This document shows, piece by piece, positions 43,617 to 52,500 of a DNA stretch of 52,500 bases. Below the pieces are notes generated by a model. That model did not search any database and was not told the origin of the DNA. It was given only the letters and a program-made list of their open reading frames with translations. This DNA is from Neocallimastix lanati (nom. inval.) (lineage: Eukaryota > Neocallimastigomycota > Neocallimastigomycetes > Neocallimastigales > Neocallimastigaceae). The stretch covers positions 102,501 through 155,000 of the forward strand of contig JACVTC010000033.1 in assembly GCA_016946835.1 (NCBI GenBank), read 5' to 3'. The position numbers and the translations under genes are program-made. Positions within the stretch are counted from its first letter, which is position 1, and the number at the start of each line of letters is the position of its first letter.

Positions 43617-44668
43617 TTAATTTAATATTTTTAAAAATGTATCTTATCTATTAGTTTCAAATTTGAGAAAGAAATATTCAATTCGAAAATTTTATTTAAG
43701 CAAAAAATTTAATTTTATATTTGAAAAATATAAACTAACAAATAATTGTAAAAAGAAAGAAAACTTTTTTTTTTGTATAATTATTTTCCTATTTTGTATT
43801 TAATTTTGTAAAATTACATACATATTTTTAATTTAAATATATATTTATATATATTTGATATTCTTTAAAAAATATAGATTAAGTTTTTTTAAATTAAATT
43901 ATAAATTTAATATAAAATTAAACTTTAATAATAATTTCTTTAAAATCATTCAGAGAAGTTCTTTAAACAATTTTGTTTAATTTAATAATTTCAATAATTA
44001 TTTGTAATTTCAATAATTATTTGTAATTTCAATTAAAATTTTTTATTTAATATACTAATTTTTCTATATTCCTTTATTTCTTTTCACTCACACACCATAT
44101 ACAATTTATTACATTCTATATCACACAAAAAATTTTTATAATTCATTCTAAATATTTAGAATGCTTCTTTTTTTTTTTTTTTTTTTTATTTTTTAATTAA
44201 TTTATTTCTGTCTTTTATTTTATTATAATTATTTATTATTATAATTTTTATTCACTATTATTATATTTTATAATTATTTACATGTTTTACTTTTTTCTAA
44301 TTATTTCTTCTACACTATTTTTATCTTTTTACTATCTATCTTTATTTAATTTTTATTATTTATTTTTTTATTTTATAAATTTTAAACTATTACTTTATTT
44401 CTAATTTTGGATATAACAAATTATCACTATATAATATATCAGTATTTTAATATTTTATATTTCTATTCTAATGATGTCTATCAATCTGTGATATTAAATA
44501 ATAGATTATTCCTTCCTATTTTTTTTTTAATGATATAATATTTTATACAATGTATCAATGAAGGAATATATTTTTTTGAAAATTTTCAATTAAATAAATA
44601 CACATATATTCATTTAATTATATAATTTTCATTAAATTTTTACTTTTATGTAAATCAAAATAAAATTT

Positions 44669-44782
44669 AAAACGAAATAGATCAATCCACAAACCGGACC
44701 TATATCATTAATATATAAACAGTAATATTTAATAATTATCTGCTATTAATGTTATAGGTGGTTGCGTGATCTATTACGTTTT
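44669..44782. repeat. Imperfect inverted repeat, possible MITE or structured RNA
   Basis: Left arm AAAACGAAATAGATCA (44669-44684) pairs with TGATCTATTACGTTTT (44767-44782) at 15 of 16 positions; further in, ACCTATA (44698-44704) pairs with TATAGGT (44753-44759). The enclosed unit is 114 bp. Flanking bases do not give a clear target duplication. Confidence 0.6.
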
Positions 44783-45261
44783 CTATAAATCTTATTTTAA
44801 TTTTTATAATTTTATTTCAGAAATTTTTTATTTTTTAAATTATTTATTATTATTTTTTTTTTATTTTCTCTTTTTTTTTTTTTTTTGTTTTGTTTTTATT
44901 GTTTATTATATTTAATATTTATTATTAGAAAACTGATGATAAAAAAAATCTATGAAGAAAAATTGATTCTTTTTATATTAAATTTTTTATTCGGAGTTAT
45001 TAATAAATTTGATTAATTTCCCTATAATTACAATAATTATAATAATGGAAATAGTGGTTATTATTATTTTAATAATACATTTTAAGTATACATATTTTAT
45101 TTTTTTATTTGTTAATTTTTAAAAATGTTTATTTTTATCTTCTTAAATTTTTAAGTTTTATCATAGGTTTGTAAATTATAAATATTTAAAATTTAATATA
45201 TAAATTTATTTATTTATTTATTTATTATTATTATCATCATCATTATCATTATTATTATTAC

Positions 45262-45306
<45 letters not shown>

Positions 45307-46967
45307 GGCTTTTTTATTATATTCAATTTATTTTATTTTATTTTATTTTAAATGTACATAAATACATAAAATATAAATTTCAAGTATATATTATGCTTGC
45401 TATTTTTTTTTTTTTTACTAATTATAGTAAAGTTTTTAAAATTAAAACTATAATGAAATTTATAGAGAAAATTATAAATAGATAATTTCAAAAATATAAT
45501 TTTTAATGAAAAATAATTAATATAAATAATTATAGTAAAGTTTTTTAAATATTTATAATTGATGATATTATTATTATTAACATTATAATTTAGTATTTAT
45601 TAAATAATAAATAATAAATAACACTATTAAATAATTATATAAAAATGTATGAAAATATTAATTATAATTAAATATTTTTAATATAAAATTTATTATGAAT
45701 AATACTAATAAATTGTTATTATAATTGAATAATAATAATAATAATAATAATATTTAAACAATAATATTTAAATAATAATGAGTATAATAATTGTAATAAT
45801 TAATAATAAGAAAATAATAATAATAAAAAAGCAATATAATTGATAAGGCAATAATAATTTATATTAATAAAAAATTATCTATATGATGATTGTAATCATA
45901 AATTACATTTTTATTACAAATAAGCATTTTAAGTTTAATTAATAAAAATAAAAAGATATACATATGGAGAGTTTATTATATTATTAATATATTAAAAAAA
46001 AAAAAAAAATAAAAATAAAACTTTACATTTATAATTTCAGAGATCCTATAGTTATACTCAGTTATTTTTTATTGAAAATAGAATTTTATTCAAATTAAAT
46101 AACAAAGGATATGTATAAATTATACATATGTATACATGTTTAAGATGATATTAATTATAAAAAATGTAATATTCTGAAAAAATACGGTATTTACAAATTA
46201 ATCTATTTAATATCATGCTAAAGTTATAGAACAAGATTATATAATCACTCAACCAACCTTTTTAATCAATTTAAATAAATTATATTTTTTGAGTGCCGCT
46301 TAATTAAAAATTATAAGAAAAAGAAAGTAAAAGAAAATTAAAGTATTCAAAACAATATTTCGTGTAATTAAAAAGTATAATTTAAAAAAAAAAAATAAAA
46401 AAAAATAATATTTGTGTGTAATTAAAAAATTATATAAAAGTTTAAATTAGTATTATTAAATTTATTATAATTATTATTATTATTAGAATAAACAGTAATA
46501 AATCAAAGTTTATTAATTTAAATTTTTAAATATTTTAATTTTATTGATAATAAAAGTAATAATATAAAACAAAACAAAACAAAAAAACAAAAACAAAACA
46601 AAACAAAAAAACAAAACAAAACAAAACAATAAATAAATAAATTAAATATGAGTTTTTCTAACATAATAAATTTATAAATAATGAAATAACAATCGAAAAT
46701 TTTTTAATAATATAGAAATTATCATTAATAAATACTTTTATTATTTTTATACAAATGGAAACAAATCTGAGTCATTTATCATATATTTTTTAATTTTTTT
46801 TTTTATTTAATAATTATAATTAATTGAATTTATAAATATAGTTCTAAGAAAACTTTAGTAATTGAGAAATATACTTATAAATTCAATATATTGAGATACT
46901 CTTTATAATTTTTTTAATTATGTTTGAAAGTTTTAAATATTTTGAATAATAAAAAATTATTAATAAT

Positions 46968-47470
46968 AAATACTAAATACTAAATAATAAATAATAAATA
47001 ATAAATAATAAATAATAATAATAAATAATAAACAATAAATAATAAATAATAATAAATAATAAATAATAAATAATAAATAATAAATAAATGAATAAATGAA
47101 TAAATGAATAAATGAAAAAATAATAAATAATAAATAATAGATAATAAATAATAAATAATTAAATAATAAATAATAAATAATTAAATAATAAATAATAAAT
47201 AATAAATAATAAATAATAAATAATAAATAATAAATAATAAATAATAAATAATAAATAATAAAAAGAGTATTTGTTAATAAATAATAAATAATAAATAATA
47301 AATAATAAATAATAAATGATAAATAATTAAATAATAAATAATAAATAATAAATAATAAATAATAAATAATAAATAATAAATAATAAATAATAAATAAATG
47401 ATTAAATGAAAAAATAATAAATAATAAATAATAATTAATAAATAATAATAAATAATAAATAATAGATAAT
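46968..47470. repeat. AATAAATAAT-type array, ~500 bp
   Basis: Array of AATAAAT and AAT units in register for about 500 bp, interrupted by AATAAATG tetramer-type units near 47085-47115 and a unique patch (AAAAAGAGTATTTGTT) near 47261-47276. Confidence 0.9.
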
Positions 47471-47683
47471 ATAGCTTTATAAAATAAATAATAATAAAAT
47501 AAATAAAATTAATATTTTTATTACTAATTTTTAATTATTATATTTTGCAAACAAAATATATTAAAATATTCTTATATATATATAATTTGCTTTATTATAA
47601 TTTTTTAAAATAATCCTCAATCGATTTAAAATAATTTAATTGCATTAATTTTGTAATAATCACAAATAATACACATATTTTTT

Positions 47684-49388
47684 TTAATCAGATCCAAGGC
47701 ATCCATAAATTGTGTTTGTTAGAATTTTCAATGCATATTGCCGCTTATTGTATACAATATAATCTGCACCGGAGGATTCCTTTATTAAATTTTTATATCG
47801 TAAACGTTCTGATAAAAACACTTATCTGTGGCAGAATACCAATATGATTCTTAGTGTAATAATATACTTTATCACCAATGTCAATTTGGTGATACAAATC
47901 TTTGTGATATTTATCAATCATTGAACTATCTATTAGTGTGGTGTAGCATATATTATGAGTGATGATGACACTAGGATATAAACTTGTAAAATCTATCATA
48001 GTGCAATAATCATACACACCTGATATGGGTTCAATTACCGTTGCTCCTTCATACTCTTGAATATTTGATGGATCTAAATCAATACATATATTGTTGTCGT
48101 AGGAATATTTGTAAAGCAAATTGGAAAATTTTTTACTCTGTTTCGTTTTATATACTTCGTTCGTCAATACGGATTCTTTATATTTTTTCTATTTCTAAAA
48201 TTTGAATCCACTGTTGAGAAACATCAAATATATCCAATATTAATATCGAATTCATAATACAGTATTTTGCCACTTTATGTAACGATTCTTCCGTATTCTC
48301 ATAGATTAAATAAAACATTTCTTTATAAGGTAAATCTATTTTATGTTTATTTAATAATTGCTCCTCAAATTAAATTTGAGGATGGAAAATTTAAGGATTT
48401 AGCATATTTATATATATCAACGGCTATACGACCTGGAATATATAATTCCATTTCATCGGCCATTAAATTATTAAATTGAGAAGATTTATTTAAAATTCGA
48501 CTAGTAGAGAATGGTGTCTCCTTCTTATTAATGCTCAAATACATACCTACTCTTTGCGCTAAATACTTATAATCAAATCCAATAGTATTATATCCAACAA
48601 ATAATATCAGGTTATCAGTATCGGTATTTTCATCAATATAACGATCATTATCCTTATTTTCATTACTATCTTTATTATTATTAGAATCCTCAAGTCTTCT
48701 TTATCTTAATTTATTTTAAATACTGGAAATATCGTAATACATACCAATACTATTAACCATTGTACTATTATCGCACCAAGAAACTCCGTACTAAGTGGGT
48801 CCTAATACTTTTACATATTCTTCAATTGTTTTAGCGAAGACAATATTACCTTCATTATTAAAATACGCTGGATCATAAACTTTAGATACCCAATTTATTA
48901 TGACACAGCAACTTATAATTAAAGTATAAAAATAAGTATAAAAATAATTATTTTCAATTGTCGTATCATTTTCACTTTTATAAAGTATATATTCAGGATC
49001 TTTTAAAATTTTAAATAATTCATCATCATTTAAATACTTTTTTTATAAATATTTTACAAATTTTATCTATTTCTTCATAAAAATAATTATATCGCCCATT
49101 ATATTTTAAATGTTATTTTTTTAATTCAAAATTAATATTAAATAAATCTTTGATTCTAAACTATAAATCTTTATCTTTAATATAACTATTTTCCGAGTGA
49201 TTATCATTCAACATAGTTTTATTTAAATTATATTCTTTAAAATTAGTAATAGTAAAGTTATTTATATCATTAGTAATTTTATATTCATCTAAAAAGGATT
49301 TACATAAATTTGAAAAACCATTAAATGAACCTTTTGAATATGTAAGTATTAACTCTAAATCTCTATAAATGCTATTAATGAAATCCAT
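47684..49388 (-). pseudogene. Relic of a B-family DNA polymerase, virus-like
   Basis: Collinear pieces of a PolB on the minus strand, split by many stops and frameshifts. From the right: an N-terminal-like stretch (49388-49161); an Exo II-type motif YNTIGFDYKYLA (about 48600-48560); PGRIAVDIYKYAK (about 48450-48400); an Exo III-type motif VAKYCILNS (about 48280-48250) in which the catalytic Asp position is Asn; EGATVIEPISG and motif A DFTSLYPSVIITHNICYTTL (about 48040-47925); GILPQ (about 47825); and, one frame over, motif B ALKILTNTIYG (about 47740-47705), with a TAA at 47684. Motif C (YGDTDS-type) is absent. Intervening stops occur near 48700, 48780 and 49040-49160. The spacing is that of replicative PolB. 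The wording of motifs suggests a large DNA virus or a host delta-type enzyme; viral origin is inference. No intact protein can be made from it. Confidence 0.78.
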
Positions 49389-50228
49389 TATATTTTTATC
49401 ATCGTGTTTGAAATATAAAATATATATTTAGAGGATATATTTTTTAATAAATTTATTGATTAATACGGGTTTAATAGAAAAGGAGCGTAATAATAGTCGT
49501 ATTTAATATTATTGCAAAGATTTATTATTATGTATTCTAAAGCTTTAATATCTCTACCAATTTACTTTTTAAATGAGATGAGACATAACAATTATCTATA
49601 TATTTACTAATATTATATATTATTTAAATTTATATTTTCTTTTAAATAATATGTAATATAAATATAAAAAGTAATAAATAAAAAAATACTAAAATATATT
49701 TTATCACATTTAAAATAATCAAAAATTTTATAAGAAATATAATTATATTTTAATAAACAATATAATGAAATATGTGAATGTTCTTTTAAAAGAGTCAAAA
49801 TATATGAATTATTATTATCATTAATTAACTTTTTTTATAATATATTCATTTAATTAATATTATTAACTTTTTATATTCATTTTTATTATATCTATTTTTT
49901 TTTACCTTCATATTTTTCAAATTTTTCAATTAATCGATCATATTGTTTATCATTATATATTATAAAATATTACTTATTCATTAAACTTATATCTACTCAT
50001 GATATTTTATTCTTTTATTTAAATATAAATGCTTATACAAATATATTCCCTTTGAAGAAAGATTATATAAGATTTCAGGGTTACATGTTTTACTTTCAAA
50101 TTCTTTAAAAAATAATTCTGTATTGGTTTCTTTTTCTGTATTCTTTATTTAATAAAACTTTAAAATTACTATTACTTAAATATTTCATTTTAAAAATAAA
50201 ATTATATTAATATTTCTATTCTATATAA
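49389..50228. other. Spacer, possible further relic sequence
   Basis: A/T-rich sequence to the right of the polymerase relic. The minus strand near 49420-49540 has protein-like patches in changing frames (YDYYYAPFLLNPY) that could be the decayed N-terminus of the polymerase. Nothing else recognised. Confidence 0.5.
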
Positions 50229-50268
50229 TCAACAGGATGTGCAGCTGGGGAGAAATCCTGCTACGGTC

Positions 50269-50298
<30 letters not shown>
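50229..50298 (+). mobile_element. Tiny A-tailed retroposon with 12-bp target duplication
   Basis: A 43-nt unique segment (50229-50271), much less A/T-rich than its surroundings, runs directly into 27 A residues (50272-50298). It is flanked by the perfect 12-bp direct repeat TATTCTATATAA (50217-50228 and 50299-50310). Together these are the marks of target-primed reverse transcription. The segment has a 6-bp stem CAGGAT/ATCCTG (50233-50238 and 50255-50260). The source RNA is not recognised; a 3' fragment of another LINE or a SINE are the simplest options. Confidence 0.8.
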
Positions 50299-50299
<1 letters not shown>

Positions 50300-50310
50300 A
50301 TTCTATATAA

Positions 50311-51147
50311 ACTTAAAAAATTTTAAATGAAAAATGTTATAAAAATTGACAAAGAAATATTAATAAATCTTATACAATATATCAAAATATAAAATATTTG
50401 GTAAAAAAGCGAAATTAATGTATATTAAATACTTTATTATGAGCTTAATTGAGACTCTTAATCTTTTGTAATTAATGCTTATTTAAAATATTTTTAATAA
50501 ACCTCTAATTTTTAATATGATTTAAATCATATTTAGATAAATAGTAGGATAAGTGTTAAATATATGAAACAGATTTACATATATATAAATATAGATTTTA
50601 GTAATGTAGCAATACACGTTCACATCCATAATTTAATACTTTAAGCAATATTTAGGTATAAAATGATTTTTTTATAATAATAAAATAAATAAAAATATCT
50701 AATAATAAAATAATTATAAAGTAATTAACTATATATATATCAAAAAATAAATAAATAATTATATATTAAATATCTATTATAAATATTTTTTAATTGTATT
50801 AATTAATATAATTTATTATTTATTGTAAAACTATTCACTACAATAATTAATAATAAAAATTAATAATAAATAATAATTATTTAATAATAAATGAATAAAT
50901 AAATAGATAAATAAATAAATTTAATAATATGTATTAAAAAAACTTTCAATATATAAATTTTAATTAATAAAAAAAATTTTATATATTTATATATATATTT
51001 ATATTTATATATATATATTTTTTAAAATGTAATTTTAATATTTTGACATTAAACATTAGAATAAATATTAAGTCTTAAAATAAATTAAATTGAAATTTTG
51101 TATTAAAATAATAATAGCAATAATCATATTAAAATAAGAAAGGCAAA
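50311..51147. other. Upstream region of VPS45, no other gene seen
   Basis: A/T-rich sequence holding the presumed VPS45 promoter; no motif recognised. Confidence 0.7.
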
Positions 51148-52338
51148 ATGGATATAGTAAAAATTTCACAAACTTATGTTCAAAAAATGATAAATAATAC
51201 CCCAGGCATGAAAATATTGCTTCTCGATGATAATACTGTAAGAATTAAAAATAATTTAAATTTAATAAATATCTAAATGTAATATTATAAAAATTTATAA
51301 AATTATCAAAATTTAAATAATTAAATCTATATATATATTTTTGTTATTTAACTTTAAATAATTTATACCTTTATTTATTTTTTTTTTCTAATCCATTATA
51401 AATTTATAATAAATTATTGAAATATTTAATGTAAATAATAAATATTCAACTTAAAACATTTCGGTTTTTTCTAAATTCCTTTATCTAATAATTATATATA
51501 TATATATATAAAATGAAAAAAAAAAAAAAAAAAAAAATACAAATGTCAATAATTAATGTTGTAAAATTTCAAATAATAATAATAATAATAATAATAAAAT
51601 AATAATAATTAAATAATTGAAGACTTTATATATATCAGCAATTACCACACAATCCAATCTATTAAGTAAAGAAGTTTTTTTAATTGATAAGATTGAAAAT
51701 ACATCTAGAGAAAAAATGAAACATTTAAAATGTATTTGTTTTTTAAGACCCTCAGCAAAATCTGTTCAATTAATGATTGATGAACTTAGAAATCCATGCT
51801 ACGGCTCATATTATTTATGTATAGTATCATAGATGTTTTATTTTATTTTATTGTTTTGTTGTTTTTTTCAATTAAAGAATTATGGAATATAGCAGTAAAT
51901 AAGTATATAATTGATATATAATTGAAATGTTAATAAATAAAAAATATTATGTATGAACGTTTACAATAGAGATAAAATTTTATTAAAGTATAGTATAATT
52001 TTTAGAAATAAAAATTTGAAAATATGATTAAAATAATGTTTATAATTATATGGTTTAAAATTATTAACTTTTTTATTTATTTATATATTTATTAATTTAT
52101 TTTAAAATTATAATATATATATTTATTTTTATTCATGAAATAATATTAATTAGATTTCTCAAATATATTATCAAAATCCCAAATTGAAAGAATGGCAGAA
52201 GCTGACCAACAAGAAGTTGTTCGCGAAATACAAGTATTATATATATTGTTCATAGTTATATGCTTTTATTGAATATAATATATATATTATTTTATTCTTA
52301 GCTTTTTTTTTTTCTATTTTTATTTTTATTTTTATTTT

Positions 52339-52374
<36 letters not shown>

Positions 52375-52500
52375 ATATAATATTAAAGTTATAATACTTA
52401 TTAAATATAAAATATTTAATATAATAATAATATATAGGAATTCTATGAAGATTTTTGTGCGGTTAATTCAAACTTTTATTCCTTAAATTTACAAGATTAT
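51148..52500 (+). CDS. VPS45: VPS45, Sec1/Munc18-family protein (5' part, runs off window)
   Basis: SM protein that binds syntaxin-type SNAREs (Tlg2/syntaxin-16 class) in vesicle fusion between Golgi and endosomes. Exons seen: 51148-51237, 51623-51818, 52154-52233 and 52438-52500, the last cut by the window edge; introns GT-AG, in phase; 143 residues visible of a family norm near 550-590. Family marks: MDIVKISQTYVQKMINNTPG, MKILLLDDNT, SKEVFLIDKIENTSREKMKH, CFLRPSAKSVQLMIDELRNP, YFSNILSKSQIERMAEADQQ and EFYEDFCAVN. The start ATG lies 11 residues before the conserved YVQKMI, as in relatives. The TAG that follows GTATAGTATCATAG at about 51832 is intronic, since the donor GT at 51819 leads in phase to exon 3. 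The third intron carries a poly-T run of about 40 (52333-52372). Confidence 0.94.

Larger units (their letters stand above)
43621..47683. other. Long intergenic region, no gene recognised
   Basis: About 4 kb without a convincing exon on either strand. Contents: the GC-richer segment and stem structure listed separately, a poly-T run near 44170-44188, TTA/ATC units at about 45210-45303, AAAAC units at about 46568-46628, and the AATAAATAAT array at 46968-47470. Confidence 0.7.

Noticed and set aside
48267-48479. 70-codon plus-strand frame
   Set aside because: Antisense of the polymerase relic; the minus strand carries the recognisable motifs.
49161-49388. Independent 75-codon gene MDFINSIYRD...
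   Set aside because: It fits as the N-terminal part of the decayed polymerase and has no own context.

Overview
The window is a piece of a nuclear genome of an early-diverging fungus, most likely an anaerobic gut fungus (Neocallimastigomycota). The grounds are extreme A+T richness (clearly above 80% by eye), homopolymer runs up to about 50 bases, TTTA and TTA arrays between genes, many short introns in conserved genes, standard stop codons, and fungal-type genes (a GUP1-type MBOAT protein, an AcrB-like membrane/coiled-coil protein, a possible Apq12). The assignment is inferred from style and gene content; no marker gene proves it.

Layout from left to right. 195-3072 (+): coiled-coil protein of unknown role. 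4040-6014 (+): decayed LINE. 6510-10861 (-): CTNNBL1, 13 exons. 12029-15344 (-): FCP1/CPL-type CTD phosphatase, 10 exons including micro-exons of 14 and 15 nt. 16749-17828 (+): SF3A2. 18659-20078 (-): isoprenylcysteine carboxyl methyltransferase, whose last intron has AT-AC ends and a perfect U12-type 5' splice site. 21421-22961 and 28984-30793: two Mutator-like (MULE-like) non-autonomous elements with 9-bp target duplications. 23363-23744 (-): two 3' exons of an unrecognised gene, with a truncated LINE (23812-24699) just upstream. 25277-27520 (-): dihydroxy-acid dehydratase with an organelle-type presequence. 32577-35778 (+): GUP1-type MBOAT acyltransferase. 36496-36909 (+): small two-helix membrane protein. 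38717-41788 (-): AcrB-like protein. 43029-43490 (-): third LINE copy, followed by a GC-richer segment of unknown identity. 47684-49388 (-): wreck of a B-family DNA polymerase of viral type. 50229-50298 (+): tiny A-tailed retroposon with a 12-bp target duplication. 51148-52500 (+): first part of VPS45.

Exon structures were rebuilt by hand from reading frame, splice-site dinucleotides and family conservation. For the host genes every exon junction keeps phase. In total I placed 46 introns: 45 GT-AG and one AT-AC.

The genes are independent eukaryotic transcription units, not operons. A loose theme is RNA processing (CTNNBL1, SF3A2, a CTD phosphatase) and membrane/secretory function (ICMT, GUP1, AcrB-like, VPS45). 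Long spacers hold only A/T-rich simple sequence as far as I can see. The most notable signals are the U12-type intron, the MULE-like pair with modular terminal repeats, the polymerase relic, and the small retroposons.
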